Notes: generated from the letters alone by a model not told the origin. Counted from the first letter of the stretch, positions 10,309 through 22,541 are shown. The stretch is 64,000 nt of DNA from Chromatiaceae bacterium (GCA_024639005.1 JAHEJD010000001.1:1-64000), one strand, 5' to 3'. Made by a program: numbers and translations.

Positions 10309-10332
10309 TCGGACACTACGGATGGTGGGCGG

Positions 10333-12333
10333 TCACAACAGCGGCGCAATCACCAGCGACACGATTGCCATCACATTGATCAGGATGTTCATTGACGGGC
10401 CCGAGGTGTCCTTGAAGGGGTCGCCTACGGTGTCGCCGACCACGGCCGCCTTGTGAACATCGGAGCCCTTGCCACCCAGATTGCCCTTCTCGATCCATTT
10501 CTTCGCGTTGTCCCAAGCGCCGCCGGCATTGGCCATGGTCAACGCCAGCAATACGCAGGACACCAGGGCGCCACCCAGCATTCCACCCAGGGCCTCGGCG
10601 CTGATGCCAAAGCCGATGATGACCGGCGCCGAGACGGCGATTACACCGGGCAACACCATCTTCTTCAGCGCCGCGCTGGTCGCGATGTCCACACAGCGCG
10701 CGGTATCGGGCTTGGCATTGCCCTCGAGCAGCCCAGGGATATCGCGAAACTGACGGCGGATCTCCTGAATCATATCGAAGGCGGCGTCACCGACCGCGGT
10801 CATCGTGATCGAGGCGATCAGGAACGGCAGCAGGCCGCCGACGAACATCCCGATCAATACATCGGGGTCGTTCAGGAGAAGAATGAAATCGGGCAGTCGC
10901 GTGGAGATGGTCTCCACATAGGCAGTGATGATCGCCAGCGCAGCCAGCGCAGCCGCGCCGATCGCAAACCCCTTGCCGATCGCGGCAGTGGTGTTCCCAA
11001 GTTCGTCGAGCGAGTCGGTGATCTTACGCGTCTCCTCCCCCAGACCCGCCATCTCGGCGATGCCGCCGGCGTTATCGGCCACGGGACCATAGGCGTCGAT
11101 CGCCATGGTGATGCCGACCGTGGCCAGCATACCGACCGCGGCGATGCCCACCCCGTAGAGTCCGACCAGCGCGTTTGAGACGAAGATTATCGCGCAGATG
11201 GTCAGGATGGGGACGACAACCGACTGCATACCGATCGCCAGACCGGTAATCATTAAGGTCGCAGTCCCGGTCTCGCCCGATTTGGCGATCCGCTGCACCG
11301 GTTCGCCGCCCGTGTAGTACTCGGTGACCAGGCCGATGACGACACCGCCGATGGCACCGGCGACCACAGCACCCCAGATCGCCGGGCTGCCGCCGAGTAA
11401 GGCAATCAGCAGGTAGGCGGTGACGATGAACGCCGCCGAGGCAGCCAGCGTGCCGGCGCGCAGCGCCTTTTCCGGGGCCTTCTCGGACGACTTGGTGACC
11501 AGGAAGATGCCCCCTATGGAACACAGCAGCCCCAGAGAGGCCAGCTGCAGCGGCAGCCCCATCAGCAGTTGCTGACCCCCCAGATGATCGGCGGCAGCCA
11601 GGGTCATGGTCGACGCGATCGCGATAGTCGCAATCATCGCACCGCAGTAGGACTCGAAGATGTCCGAACCCATGCCGGCGACGTCACCGACATTGTCGCC
11701 GACGTTGTCCGCGATTACGCCAGGGTTGCGCGGGTCGTCCTCAGGTATACCCGCCTCGAGCTTGCCGACCAAGTCGGCGCCGACGTCCGCACTCTTGGTG
11801 AAGATACCGCCACCGACACGCGAGAACAGCGCCACCATCGAGGCGCCCATGCCGAAGCCGTGGATCGTGTGTGCGGTCTCGGGGTCGCCGCCGAAAAACA
11901 GATACAGCATCCCCAGGCCGAGCAGGCCCGTCGAGGCCACCAGCAGACCCATCACCGATCCGCCGAAGAACGCAACCGAGAGCGCCGACGCGGCACCATG
12001 ACGGTTTGCCGCCGTGGTAGTGCGCACGTTGGCACGGGTGGCCGTGAACATGCCGAAGTAGCCCGCCAGCCCCGAGGCCAGGGCGCCGGTCAGGTACGCC
12101 ACGGCTGTGTTCATGCCCAGGAAGATAAACAACAGCACCAGAACGATCGCGCCGAAAATGCCCAGGGTCTTAAACTCTCGGCCCATGAAGACCATCGCGC
12201 CAAGATGGATCTGGTCGCCAATATCGGTAACCGCGGTGTCACCGGCAGGGATCCGCATGATCTGGCGGTAGATGAAATAGGCGGCTGCGAGACCAAAGAT
12301 GCCGAGGAATGGCGGCACGAGCGAACCGAGCAT
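10333..12333 (-). CDS. hppA: Membrane-bound cation-pumping pyrophosphatase
   Basis: 666 aa polytopic; [61 protein letters not shown]. Confidence 0.96.
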   Translation of the reverse strand: MLGSLVPPFLGIFGLAAAYFIYRQIMRIPAGDTAVTDIGDQIHLGAMVFMGREFKTLGIFGAIVLVLLFIFLGMNTAVAYLTGALASGLAGYFGMFTATRANVRTTTAANRHGAASALSVAFFGGSVMGLLVASTGLLGLGMLYLFFGGDPETAHTIHGFGMGASMVALFSRVGGGIFTKSADVGADLVGKLEAGIPEDDPRNPGVIADNVGDNVGDVAGMGSDIFESYCGAMIATIAIASTMTLAAADHLGGQQLLMGLPLQLASLGLLCSIGGIFLVTKSSEKAPEKALRAGTLAASAAFIVTAYLLIALLGGSPAIWGAVVAGAIGGVVIGLVTEYYTGGEPVQRIAKSGETGTATLMITGLAIGMQSVVVPILTICAIIFVSNALVGLYGVGIAAVGMLATVGITMAIDAYGPVADNAGGIAEMAGLGEETRKITDSLDELGNTTAAIGKGFAIGAAALAALAIITAYVETISTRLPDFILLLNDPDVLIGMFVGGLLPFLIASITMTAVGDAAFDMIQEIRRQFRDIPGLLEGNAKPDTARCVDIATSAALKKMVLPGVIAVSAPVIIGFGISAEALGGMLGGALVSCVLLALTMANAGGAWDNAKKWIEKGNLGGKGSDVHKAAVVGDTVGDPFKDTSGPSMNILINVMAIVSLVIAPLL

Positions 12334-12678
12334 AGGGGAGGCTCCTTAAGACTGTTTTTGACGACTGCGAACTGCGCAGGAAACTTTAGAGGCGATCCGC
12401 TTGGCGCGCCCAAAGTTCCATCAATAATGACATAACATTGAGATCTAGTGCAGGCGCAATGACCGCTGCCAGCGCATTTCGGTACGGGGGAGGCAGACTG
12501 CCGGAAAGCATTCCCCGCTCTGGGCTGACCGCGATTGGCAATCACTAGGGTCTCTGTTCGGTCGACTGGAATCGCGGCCGACCCGATGGGTTTTCCGGCG
12601 GCCCCGCAAAGTGGACGCAACCTCCGAGTGCGCTTACCCTTGGCGGCTTCGGCCATCGTCACACCCCGAGGGGGCTGC

Positions 12679-13224
12679 ATGAATCTGGATCGTGTCACCA
12701 AGGGCAATGTGCCCAATGAAATCAACGTCATTATCGAGATTCCCGCGCATTCCGACCCGGTCAAGTACGAACTCGACAAGGATACCGGTGCGATGTTCGT
12801 CGACCGCTTCATGTCGACCGCGATGTATTACCCGTGTAATTACGGCTATGTCCCGCATACGCTGTCGAAGGACGGCGACCCGGTAGACGTGCTTGTACTG
12901 ACGCCGGACCCGCTGATCTCCGGATCGGTCATCTGCTGCCGCCCGGTGGGGGTGCTGAAGATGAAGGACGAGTCCGGCGACGACGCCAAGGTGCTGGCGG
13001 TACCGATCGACAAGCTCTGCAAGACCTACCGCGGGGTCGAGAGCTTTCGCGACCTGTCGGGTGACGTGCTCAACCGTGTCTCTCACTTCTTCGAGCACTA
13101 CAAGGACCTCGACGAGGGAAAATGGGTGCGGGTAGACGGCTGGTACGGCGTCGACGAGGCCAAGCAGGAGATCATGGACAGCGTGAAGATGTACAAGGAC
13201 GCACCCGAGAAACCCAACTTCTGA
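12679..13224 (+). CDS. ppa: Soluble inorganic pyrophosphatase (family I)
   Basis: [60 protein letters not shown]; start set to internal [12 protein letters not shown]. Confidence 0.95.
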   Translation: MNLDRVTKGNVPNEINVIIEIPAHSDPVKYELDKDTGAMFVDRFMSTAMYYPCNYGYVPHTLSKDGDPVDVLVLTPDPLISGSVICCRPVGVLKMKDESGDDAKVLAVPIDKLCKTYRGVESFRDLSGDVLNRVSHFFEHYKDLDEGKWVRVDGWYGVDEAKQEIMDSVKMYKDAPEKPNF

Positions 13225-13441
13225 CGACTCCCCGCGCTGCGCTGCGGCGGCGTCCGGTTCGGTCTCCATGAGCGTACACCGGCCACCTGACCGGTGCCGC
13301 GCAGCTCGGCTTCATCTACGGCACCTTGCCGTTTGCGGTCTCCACCCTCGCGGACCGGCCCACCTGCCCGAACCGGCGCCGAACGGGCGGCTGGGCGCAG
13401 GCAGGCGTCGCGCAGCGGGCGCAGGTAGAATGAGAAGCCAG

Positions 13442-13603
13442 GCAGCCTGTCGGACTTGACCGTTTGCGGCGAAAATCACTGGGAGCGAATCAAATCAGGT
13501 TATCGTCTGAGGAGAATAGCCCAGCTATTTGACGAAAAGGATAAGCGGAGTTGAGCGCTATCCAGGGATTTGCAGCCTAACAGTGTTAAGTCCGACAGGC
13601 TGC
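13442..13603 (+). repeat. Inverted-repeat element family 2, copy 1, 162 bp
   Basis: GCAGCCTGTCGGACTTGAC ... GTTAAGTCCGACAGGCTGC terminal inverted repeats; interior near-identical to copy at 61709. Confidence 0.87.
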
Positions 13604-13631
13604 TAGCCCAGTCATCATCAAGGCACCCCGC

Positions 13632-14186
13632 ATGAAGGTTTGTATTCTTTCAGATAGCCACGACCACATCCCGCTGATCGACGCTGCGGTCGCCGACGCC
13701 AAGACCGCCGGCGCGGAGGCCGTGCTGCACTGCGGCGACCTCGTCGCCCCGAGCACGCTGCACTGCCTGGAGAAATACGGGCTGCCGGTGCACATTATCC
13801 ACGGCAACAACACCGGCGACCTGTTCGCGCTTACCCAACTGGCCCACAGGCCCGGCGGCGTGGTGCGCTTTCACGGCATGGACGCCGGCATCGAACTGGC
13901 CGGCAGGCGGATCTTCCTGGTCCACTACCCACACTATGCGCGCGCGATGGCGGCGACCGGCGACTGGGACCTGGTGTGCTGCGGGCACAGCCACAAGACC
14001 GAGATACTGGAGCAGAAGAACTGTGCCGGCGGCATCACGCACGTGGTAAATCCAGGCACCATCGGCGGCGTCGGTCAGGCCCCGGCGACCTGGGTGCTCG
14101 CTGACCTCGACAGCATGACGTTCGAGCGGCGCGAGGTGCCGAAATCGCTCGAATACCGCGATGCCGTGACCGCCGGTCATGTCTGA
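13632..14186 (+). CDS. YfcE/MJ0936-family metallophosphoesterase
   Basis: [39 protein letters not shown]. Confidence 0.88.
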   Translation: MKVCILSDSHDHIPLIDAAVADAKTAGAEAVLHCGDLVAPSTLHCLEKYGLPVHIIHGNNTGDLFALTQLAHRPGGVVRFHGMDAGIELAGRRIFLVHYPHYARAMAATGDWDLVCCGHSHKTEILEQKNCAGGITHVVNPGTIGGVGQAPATWVLADLDSMTFERREVPKSLEYRDAVTAGHV

Positions 14187-14673
14187 TCGCTTCACCCATT
14201 TCGACGCTGAGGGCCAGGCGCACATGGTCGATGTCGGCGGAAAGGCCGTCACTGAGCGCGTTGCGGTGGCGAGTGGCAGCATACGGATGCAGAGCAAGAC
14301 GCTCGAGATGATCCTCGCAGGTGGGCACAAGAAGGGCGACGTGCTGGGTGTGGCTCGGATCGCCGGGATCATGGGGGCAAAGCGGACGTCGGAACTCGTG
14401 CCCCTGTGTCACCCGCTGCCGCTGACCAAGGTCAGTCTCGAATTCTCCCCCGATGCCGTGCTGGATAGCATCCACTGCAGCGTAACCGCGAAGACGCGGG
14501 GTCAGACCGGGGTCGAGATGGAGGCACTGTGCGCCGTGCAGGTGGCACTGCTGACCATCTACGACATGTGCAAAGCGGTGGACCGGGGCATGGTGATCGA
14601 GAATGTGCGCCTCGAGGAAAAATCGGGCGGCAAATCCGGCCACTGGCGGCGCAGCAATTTCCCCGATCGATGA
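14179..14673 (+). CDS. moaC: Cyclic pyranopterin monophosphate synthase
   Basis: [62 protein letters not shown]. Confidence 0.96.
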   Translation: MSDRFTHFDAEGQAHMVDVGGKAVTERVAVASGSIRMQSKTLEMILAGGHKKGDVLGVARIAGIMGAKRTSELVPLCHPLPLTKVSLEFSPDAVLDSIHCSVTAKTRGQTGVEMEALCAVQVALLTIYDMCKAVDRGMVIENVRLEEKSGGKSGHWRRSNFPDR

Positions 14674-15278
14674 ACCCGCTGTATCGCCGGACCCTCTTTC
14701 TCACCAGCGCCGCCCAATTGTCGCAGACTCCGAGCGATGCGGGGTTCGAGGTCGCCTTCGCCGGCCGGTCGAATGCGGGCAAGTCGAGTGCGATCAACGC
14801 CCTGTGCGATCAAAAGGCCCTCGCGCGCACCAGCAAGACCCCGGGGCGCACACAACTGCTGAATTTCTTCGCCATCGACGAGTCGCGACGCATCGTCGAC
14901 CTGCCGGGCTATGGCTATGCCAAGGTCAGCGAGGCGATCAAGCGCGAATGGCAGGGTTCACTGGCCGCCTACCTCGAGCAACGCAAATGCCTGCGCGGAC
15001 TCATGCTGATCATGGATATCCGCCATCCGCTCAAGGAATACGATACACAGATGCTGCGGTGGGCCAGCCATATCTCGCTGCCGGTGCACGTACTGTTGTC
15101 CAAGGCGGACAAACTGAAAAAGGGGGCAGCCGCCAGCGCCCTGCTGGAAGTGGGCAGGGCGCTGCGAGACATCGATTCGGGATTCAGCGCGCAGATCTTT
15201 TCCTCGCTCAAGCGTAGCGGCCTCGACGAGGCCCACGCAAAGCTCGACGATTGGTTCGGTATCGGGCAGGGCGCCTGA
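14670..15278 (+). CDS. engB: Ribosome biogenesis GTP-binding protein EngB/YihA
   Basis: [55 protein letters not shown] overlaps moaC stop. Confidence 0.94.
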   Translation: MNPLYRRTLFLTSAAQLSQTPSDAGFEVAFAGRSNAGKSSAINALCDQKALARTSKTPGRTQLLNFFAIDESRRIVDLPGYGYAKVSEAIKREWQGSLAAYLEQRKCLRGLMLIMDIRHPLKEYDTQMLRWASHISLPVHVLLSKADKLKKGAAASALLEVGRALRDIDSGFSAQIFSSLKRSGLDEAHAKLDDWFGIGQGA

Positions 15279-15291
15279 TGTGAAGCCCGGG

Positions 15292-17997
15292 CTAGTGCGC
15301 CTCGTCCCAGTTGTCGCCGATGCCGATGTCGACCACCAACGGCACCTCGAGTGAGGCCGCGGCCTCCATCAGTCGGCGAATCTGCCGGTTCGCGGCATCG
15401 ATCTCCGGCGCCGCGACCTCGAATACCAGCTCATCGTGGACCTGCATCAGCATGTGCACCGCCGGGGCGTCACTGAGTATCCAGGCATCCACCGCGAGCA
15501 TTGCGCGCTTGATAATGTCGGCCGCAGTACCCTGCATCGGCGCATTGATCGCCGTGCGTTCGGCGGCCGCACGCACCTGCTGATTGCGCGCATTGATCTG
15601 CGGCAGATACAGGCGACGGCCGAACAGGGTCTCGACATAACCCTGGTCGCGCGCCTTTTCCCGCGTGCCCTCCATGAACGCCTTCACACCAGGGTAGCGG
15701 GCGAAATACAGGTCGACATAGTCCTGAGCGTCAGCCCGCTCGATCCCCAACTGCCGGGCCAGCCCAAATGCCGACATTCCATAAATGAGTCCAAAATTGA
15801 TCGCCTTGGCAGAGCGACGCTGTTCGTGGGTGACCGCGTCCGGGCTGTCGACACCGAACACCTCGGCCGCTGTCGCCCGGTGGATATCCGCACCGGCGGC
15901 AAACGCATTCAGCAGCCCCTTGTCCGCCGAAAGATGGGCCATGATCCGCAGTTCAATCTGCGAGTAGTCGGCCGCCAACATGCGCCACCCCGGCTCGGGC
16001 ACGAAGGCCTGGCGAATTCGCCGCCCCTCTTCACTGCGCACCGGAATATTCTGCAAATTGGGGTCGGAGGAACTGAGGCGGCCGGTAGCCGCAACGGCCT
16101 GATGGTAGCTGGTATGAAGTCGCCCGGTATCTCGGTTGACCAGATCGGGCAGCTTGTCGGTGTAGGTCGACTTGAGTTTCGCCAGGCCGCGGTGCTGCAG
16201 GATCACCTGCGGCAGCTCATGCCCCTGCTCGGCCAACTCCTGGAGCACCGACTCGGCGGTGGAGGGCGCCCCCTTGGGCGTCTTGGCGATCACCGGCAGC
16301 TTCAGCTCGTCGAAAAAGATCTGCCCGATCTGCTTTGGCGAGCCCATGTTGAAGCTGCGCCCGGCGATCCCATAGGCCTGCTGCTCCAGTGCATGCATAC
16401 GCTTGGCCAGTTCGGCGCTCTGAATGCCGAGCATCTTGCGGTCGAGGCGCACGCCCGTGCGCTCCATGCGTGACAGCACGCTGACCAGCGGCACCTCGAT
16501 GCCGGTCAAGACATCGCTCAGCGGGGGCGTCTGTTCGAGCTGCGGCCACAGCGCCTGGTGCAGGCGCAGCGTGATATCGGCATCCTCGGCCGCATAGGGG
16601 CCTGCCTGCTCCAAGGGTACCTGATCGAACGTCAGTTGCTTTGCGCCCTTGCCGGCGATGTCCTCGAAATGGATTGTATGGCGCTGCAGGTGGCGCTCTG
16701 CCAGGCTGTCCATATCATGACGTCCTGCCGACGCATTCAGGACATACGACTCGAGCATGGTGTCAAACGCTATACCGCGCAGCGTAATGGCATGATTGGC
16801 CAGTACGCTCATGTCGTATTTGAGGTTTTGGCCGACCTTGCGCCGGGCGGGATCCTCCAGCAACGGTTTCAGTGCCGCCAGGATCTCCTCGCGGTCGAGT
16901 TGCTCGGGCGCGCCGGGATAGCAGTGCGCCAGCGGCACATAGGCGGCCTTACCCGGTTCGACCGCGAAGGATACGCCGACAACGCGCGCCTGCATGTAGT
17001 CGAGGCTGGTAGTCTCGGTATCGAAGCTGAAAAGCGGCGCGGCCCGCAGCCGCTCTCGCCACTCATCGAACTCCCCGCGCGCGAGGACCGTGGTGTAATC
17101 CGCGCGCGGCGCCGCGGCTGTCGCATCGGGCGGCGCATGGGTCTGTTCGTCGAGGCTGGCCAGCAATCGCCGCGACTCCAGGCGCTCGAAGTGCCTACGC
17201 AGTGCCGCGGGATCGCCACCGCCTGGTTTGAGATCAGTCGGGCCCGACGCGAGGGGCACGTCGGTCTTTATCTCAGTGAGTGCACGCGATAGCGGGAGCT
17301 GGTCGAGCGCGGCGCGAAGATTCTCGCCGATCTTGCCCTTTACCTCTTCGGCCCTGGCCATGACTTCGTCGAGCGTCCCAAACTGGCTCAACCATTTGGC
17401 GGCGGTCTTCGGACCACACTTGGGCACGCCCGGGATATTGTCGACGCTGTCACCGGTCAGCGCCAGAAAGTCGATGATCTGGTCCGGACGAACCCCGAAT
17501 TTTGCTTGTACGCCCGCCTCATCCAGCAGCGTATCGGTCATGGTATTGACCAGCGTCACATGCCTGTTGACCAGCTGCGCCATGTCTTTATCGCCGGTCG
17601 ACACCAGGGTCTCTATGCCCTGTTCAGTCGCCTGGCGGGCCAGGGTTCCGATGACATCGTCCGCCTCGACATCGTCGATGATCAGCAACGGTAGCCCCAT
17701 CACTCGGATGATATCGAGCGTCGGCTCGATCTGCTCGCGGAGCTCGTCGGGCATCGGTGGTCGATTGGCCTTGTACTCGGGATAGAGATCGTCGCGAAAG
17801 GTCTTACCCGGGGCATCGAACACGACCGCAATATGCTTAGGCCGATACTCGGCGATCAACTTGCGCAGCATATTGACAACGCCGACGGTGGCTCCCGTAG
17901 GCTCGCCCTTTGTGTTGCTCAGCGGCGGCAGCGCATGGAACGCGCGAAACAGATACGACGAGCCATCGACGAGGATAAAAGGTGGGTTGCTTGCCAT
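15292..17997 (-). CDS. polA: DNA polymerase I
   Basis: 901 aa; 5'-3' exo, 3'-5' exo and [14 protein letters not shown] polymerase motif. Confidence 0.97.
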   Translation of the reverse strand: MASNPPFILVDGSSYLFRAFHALPPLSNTKGEPTGATVGVVNMLRKLIAEYRPKHIAVVFDAPGKTFRDDLYPEYKANRPPMPDELREQIEPTLDIIRVMGLPLLIIDDVEADDVIGTLARQATEQGIETLVSTGDKDMAQLVNRHVTLVNTMTDTLLDEAGVQAKFGVRPDQIIDFLALTGDSVDNIPGVPKCGPKTAAKWLSQFGTLDEVMARAEEVKGKIGENLRAALDQLPLSRALTEIKTDVPLASGPTDLKPGGGDPAALRRHFERLESRRLLASLDEQTHAPPDATAAAPRADYTTVLARGEFDEWRERLRAAPLFSFDTETTSLDYMQARVVGVSFAVEPGKAAYVPLAHCYPGAPEQLDREEILAALKPLLEDPARRKVGQNLKYDMSVLANHAITLRGIAFDTMLESYVLNASAGRHDMDSLAERHLQRHTIHFEDIAGKGAKQLTFDQVPLEQAGPYAAEDADITLRLHQALWPQLEQTPPLSDVLTGIEVPLVSVLSRMERTGVRLDRKMLGIQSAELAKRMHALEQQAYGIAGRSFNMGSPKQIGQIFFDELKLPVIAKTPKGAPSTAESVLQELAEQGHELPQVILQHRGLAKLKSTYTDKLPDLVNRDTGRLHTSYHQAVAATGRLSSSDPNLQNIPVRSEEGRRIRQAFVPEPGWRMLAADYSQIELRIMAHLSADKGLLNAFAAGADIHRATAAEVFGVDSPDAVTHEQRRSAKAINFGLIYGMSAFGLARQLGIERADAQDYVDLYFARYPGVKAFMEGTREKARDQGYVETLFGRRLYLPQINARNQQVRAAAERTAINAPMQGTAADIIKRAMLAVDAWILSDAPAVHMLMQVHDELVFEVAAPEIDAANRQIRRLMEAAASLEVPLVVDIGIGDNWDEAH

Positions 17998-18059
17998 GCC
18001 GAGAGGATACTACTTTTCGGTCTGGGCAAATCGCACAGTCGATGCGGTCGAAAACGCGG

Positions 18060-19511
18060 TTATTTGCGCCAGAACGCCGGGGTCAGCAAGACCAATAGCG
18101 TAAAGATCTCCAGCCGGCCGAGCAGCATCGCAAAACACAGGATCCACTTGCCGGGGTCGTGCATATCCGCGTAGTTCGCACCGACGCCCTCCAGGCCGGG
18201 ACCCAGGTTGTTGATACTCGCAGCAACCGCACTGAACGCGGTCATCAGTTCGAGGCCGGTGGACGCGAGCGCCAGGTACATCACGGTGAAACTGGCCACA
18301 TAGAGTGCGAAGAAGCCCCAAACCGCCTCGACGACACGCGAATCCACGGACTTGGCGCCGACCCGCACTGGGATCTGCGCGCTCGGATGCACCAGACGGG
18401 TAATCTCACGCAGCCCCTGCTTGACCAACAACAGCACGCGGATCACCTTGATACCGCCACCGGTCGATCCTGCACAGCCGCCGACAAAACTCGAGAACAA
18501 CAGCAGGATGGCGATGAAGCCGGGCCAGTTATAGAACTCGGCCGTGGTGAACCCGGCGGTTGTGCCAATGGACACGGCCTGGAACAGTCCATTGACAATC
18601 GCCCCTTCCCAGTCGTCATAGGTCTCGGTGAAGTGCAGCCCCAATACCGTGATCAGGATAACGATGCTCAGCAGCAGCACGTAAAACCGGAACTCCGAGT
18701 CCTGCCAATAGCCGGTTACGCTACGGTGACGGAAGGCCACGAAGTGCAGCGAGAAATTCACCGCGGCGAGAAACATGAAAACCACGGCGATCATGTCGAT
18801 CAGTGAGCTGTTGAAATAGCCCATGCTGGCGTCGTGGGTGGAGAAGCCGCCGATCGCAACGGTCGAAAAGGCGTGGCTAACGGCATCAAATACGCTCATG
18901 CCGGCCATCCAATAAGAGAAGCCACAGGCGACGGTCAGGCCGAGGTAGATGTACCACAAGGCCTTTGCGGTCTCGGTGATACGCGGGGTGAGCTTGTTGT
19001 CCTTCATCGGGCCCGGTGTTTCCGCCCGATACAGCTGCATGCCACCGATGCCGAGCATCGGCAGCACCGCCACTGCCAAGACGATGATACCCATGCCGCC
19101 AAGCCACTGCAGCTGCTGGCGGTAATAGAGGATCGACATCGGCAGCCCATCGAGACTGGTGATGACGGTCGCCCCGGTGGTGGTCAGGCCCGAGACGGAC
19201 TCGAACACCGCGTCGGTCAGGGAGAGGTGCGGATTGTCTGCCAGCACAAAGGGCAACGCACCGATCGCGGACAGCACAGTCCAGAACATCACGACTACGA
19301 TGAATCCGTCGCGCAGGCGCAGCTCGCGTTTCATGCCGCGCACCGGCAGCCAACTCAAGATGCCCACGCCGAGGGTCAGCGCAAACGCGGTGGCAAACGC
19401 CGCCGCGGCGCCGTCCTGCGCCAGCAGCGCCAACCCAACGGGCGGCAGCAGCGTCAGGCTGAATACGGTCAGCAGGATTCCCAGAATGCGCTGGACGGCA
19501 GCAAATGACAT
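18060..19511 (-). CDS. trkH: Trk potassium uptake membrane component
   Basis: SVSGLTTTGATVITSLDGLP, GGMGIIVLAVAVLPMLGIGGMQLYRAETPGPMKDNKLTPRI; adjacent trkA. Confidence 0.95.
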   Translation of the reverse strand: MSFAAVQRILGILLTVFSLTLLPPVGLALLAQDGAAAAFATAFALTLGVGILSWLPVRGMKRELRLRDGFIVVVMFWTVLSAIGALPFVLADNPHLSLTDAVFESVSGLTTTGATVITSLDGLPMSILYYRQQLQWLGGMGIIVLAVAVLPMLGIGGMQLYRAETPGPMKDNKLTPRITETAKALWYIYLGLTVACGFSYWMAGMSVFDAVSHAFSTVAIGGFSTHDASMGYFNSSLIDMIAVVFMFLAAVNFSLHFVAFRHRSVTGYWQDSEFRFYVLLLSIVILITVLGLHFTETYDDWEGAIVNGLFQAVSIGTTAGFTTAEFYNWPGFIAILLLFSSFVGGCAGSTGGGIKVIRVLLLVKQGLREITRLVHPSAQIPVRVGAKSVDSRVVEAVWGFFALYVASFTVMYLALASTGLELMTAFSAVAASINNLGPGLEGVGANYADMHDPGKWILCFAMLLGRLEIFTLLVLLTPAFWRK

Positions 19512-19521
19512 GGATGACGAC

Positions 19522-20895
19522 TCAGAGGAAGGTTATCCCGACCTGGAACAAGCGCTCGACGTCGGGGATTCGACGCTTGTCGGTGAGAAAGAGAATGACA
19601 TGATCCTCCGTTTCAATAGCGGTGTCATGGTGGGCAATGATCACCTGGTCACCGCGCACGATGGCGCCTATGCTGCTGCCCGCAGGGAGCTTGATTTCTT
19701 CAACCGCACGCCCCACCACGCGCGATGAGGTCTTGTCGCCGTGCGCTACGGCCTCTATCGCCTCTGCCGCGCCGCGGCGCAGCGAATGCACCATCACCAC
19801 GTCGCCGCGCCGCACGTGCGTCAACAAGGTACCGATGGTCGCGTGCTGCGGTGAAATGGCGATGTCCACGGTCCCGGAGTGCACCAGGTCAACATACGCC
19901 GCGCGGTTGATCAGGGCCATTACCTTGCGCGCACCGAGTCGCTTCGCGAGCATTGCCGACAGGATGTTGGCCTCGTCATCATTGGTAACGGCGCAGAAGA
20001 CATCAGTGTCCTCGATGTTCTCCTCGAGCAGCAGGTCTTCGTCGGCGGCATCGCCCTGCAGCACGATGGTGTGATGCAGATCCTCCGAGACGCGTCGTGC
20101 CTGACCCTCGTTGCGCTCTATGATCTTCACCCGATAGTCGTCTTCCAATGAAGAGGCAAGGCGCCGTCCGATATTGCCCCCACCGGCAAAAATCAGACGC
20201 CGGAACGGTTTTTCCGCCTTGCGCAGCTCAGCCATCACCGCCGGGATGTTGCTGGCCGCGGCAAGGAAGAACACCTCGTCGTCCGGCTCGATCACCGTAT
20301 AGCCCTCGGGCTGGATCGCGCGGCCCTGGCGATAAATCGCCGCCACCCGCGCCTCGGCGCCGCGCAGATGTTCGTTCAGGGTGCGCAGTTCATGGCCAAC
20401 CAGCGGTCCGCCGTAATACGCGCGAACGGCCACTAGGCGCACTCGACCACCGGCAAAATCCAGTACCTGGAGCGCACCTGGGTGTTGGATCAAGCGCAGT
20501 ATGTAGTCGGTTACCAGCTGCTCGGGGCTGATCAGCACATCGATCGGCAACGCCCCCTGGCTGAACAGCGACGGATGCGCCAGGTACTCGGGAGCGCGCA
20601 CGCGCGCGATTTTGGTTGGGGTATGAAACAGCGTCCAGGCGGTCTGACAGGCGACCATGTTGGTCTCGTCGCTGTTGGTCACCGCGATGATCATATCGGC
20701 GTCATCGGCGCCGGCGCGCTGCAACACATCAGGGTGAGACGCCTCACCCTGCACCGTGCGTATATCCAAGCGGTCCTGCAACGCATGCAGCAGGTCGGGA
20801 TTCTGATCCACCACGGTAATATCGTTGGCCTCGCTGGAAAGGTTGTCGGCCACGGTGGTACCGACCTGGCCTGCACCAAGAATGATAATTTTCAC
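19522..20895 (-). CDS. trkA: Trk potassium uptake regulatory NAD-binding protein
   Basis: [36 protein letters not shown]; duplicated RCK domains. Confidence 0.96.
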   Translation of the reverse strand: MKIIILGAGQVGTTVADNLSSEANDITVVDQNPDLLHALQDRLDIRTVQGEASHPDVLQRAGADDADMIIAVTNSDETNMVACQTAWTLFHTPTKIARVRAPEYLAHPSLFSQGALPIDVLISPEQLVTDYILRLIQHPGALQVLDFAGGRVRLVAVRAYYGGPLVGHELRTLNEHLRGAEARVAAIYRQGRAIQPEGYTVIEPDDEVFFLAAASNIPAVMAELRKAEKPFRRLIFAGGGNIGRRLASSLEDDYRVKIIERNEGQARRVSEDLHHTIVLQGDAADEDLLLEENIEDTDVFCAVTNDDEANILSAMLAKRLGARKVMALINRAAYVDLVHSGTVDIAISPQHATIGTLLTHVRRGDVVMVHSLRRGAAEAIEAVAHGDKTSSRVVGRAVEEIKLPAGSSIGAIVRGDQVIIAHHDTAIETEDHVILFLTDKRRIPDVERLFQVGITFL

Positions 20896-21216
20896 AGTAT
20901 GCGCATGCTACGTTTTCGTATTCTTGTCTATTTTAGTGCTGAGTCCTGCCGGCGGCCATTCGCTGTGCCGAAGCGTAAAACCCGCGATGCCCACCACGCA
21001 TTGTCGATCTGAACCCGTTACAGGCAAATTGGTCGACTTTTCAAACGCTTCGGATGTTAAAGAGGAATGGCGGACCGCTCAAAAGCGGGAAATCACACGG
21101 ATAATAAGGGCAACCCATTGCTGAATTTCGGGAAACATGAAGACCTAATCAGTGGGATCTGGACTTCGCAGAAAGGCCGGGATGACAGTCATTGCAACGA
21201 CTTGAACGGCGAAGAA

Positions 21217-22541
21217 TCAACTATTGCGTCTGTGCAGGGCGATTGCACCAAGCAATGTAAGCAGAGCGCTCAACACCAAGATCCCCATTGGCGTCATTAT
21301 CGGAGTCGATTTTACATCTGCCGGAGGGGTCTCAGGAAAAATACTCACACTGGCCTGGTTGTTCGTGGCGTCGGGCTCGGCAACGTCGAGCCCGGTAATA
21401 GCCGCGGTGTTGGTACAGTCACCGCTGGCATTCACCAGCGCAGTCAGGGTGAGAGTCGCTGACGTGACCGGATTGACCGTCCCGGTCGCACCGCCGCCGT
21501 TGCCGTCGTCGATGGTATAGGTGAAGCTGTCAGTGTCGCTGAAACGGGGATTGGCCGTGTAGGTTATCTCGTCATCGTCGACATCCGCGGTACCCTTGGT
21601 ATCGATCGCCGTGCTGCCGGTGGCCGGATCGCTGCACGCGATAATGGTCAGAGGATCACCGTCGGCGTCCGAGTCGTTGGCCAGGACGTCAATGTTGGTG
21701 GCCACACCCGGATCGGCCGCCGTCAGATCATCAACCACCTCCGGAGCATTGTTCAGAGGCTCCACACCACTCGTGCCGCTGTAGACGCCTCCGAAGACGA
21801 TCGGATCAGTCAGAATGAAGCCGCCACCGCCTATTCCCTCAGGATCCATCATCCAATCTTTTTGCAGCGGGTCGGTGTTCGACGCCGAGGCGCTGTAAAA
21901 AATGCGCACCGGAGTGGCCGGAAAAATAAGCTGCGCTGCGCCGCGCCGTCGTTGAAGGCCGTCAAAGGAACCTGAAAATCCAGCCAGTAGTCTGTTTCGG
22001 TACCACAGCTTGTCGCTGTTACACGCGTGTGGTTGTTTGTGCTCGCATCTCCGCTTGCCCCGGGACCTGGCGCATACCATCGATCCAGTTCATCCGATCC
22101 TTGATCGATTTCCTGCGTAAGGTCGTCGCTGTGATAAAGAAAAAAGCGGTCTGCCTGCGAGCCGGAGAAGTTGCCGTCAAGGTCGATGACGAAGTCCTTG
22201 TAACCATCGTCATCGATATCGATATCGATCAGTATATTCCAGTGATTGTTTTGATAACCCCGCTGCTGGCCTGAATTGCGTGGGTCAGCGTCCACTCTGA
22301 TCCCGAAAGATAGGTAAGCATCATCGATTGATGCATTATTTCCGTCGACATCGTAGTAAGCGATCCGCGTGCTCGACTCGCTCCCTGGGGCGGCTCCGTC
22401 CAAGGAGCATGAGGCGATATCGACCGTGTCTGGTGAAACCGCTGCACCTCCATTGCTGGGGTCAGAGGATGATTCGAAATCGGTTATTGGGTACCCCAAA
22501 AAGTGTGGCCGACGTAGCGGCGAAGTGGCGGACCTGGTCAT
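21217..22541 (-). pseudogene. Surface/secreted protein, frameshifted and apparently 5'-truncated; cadherin-like/Ig and DUF11-like modules, C-terminal TM sorting-like tail
   Basis: Two minus ORFs (22541-21849 and 22080-21217) join into one protein (...LTAFNDGAAQ|LIFPATPVRIFYSASASNTDPL...) across a 5-bp tandem duplication (CTGCG)2 at 21931-21940; no signal peptide. Confidence 0.75.

Noticed and set aside
10453-12435. Plus-strand ORFs 10453-11178 and 11569-12435
   Set aside because: Antisense shadows of hppA, rich in His/Arg/Gln/Gly with no recognisable motif.
12334-12678. Possible fluoride-type or other riboswitch upstream of hppA/ppa
   Set aside because: Inspected both strands for crcB-motif-like sequence and found no match by eye.
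13268-13459. 63-aa plus-strand ORF
   Set aside because: Pro/Arg-rich, no homology recognised, runs into repeat family 2; at most a fragment.
15436-17292. Plus-strand ORFs 15436-16473 and 16558-17292
   Set aside because: Antisense to polA, which has clear catalytic motifs.
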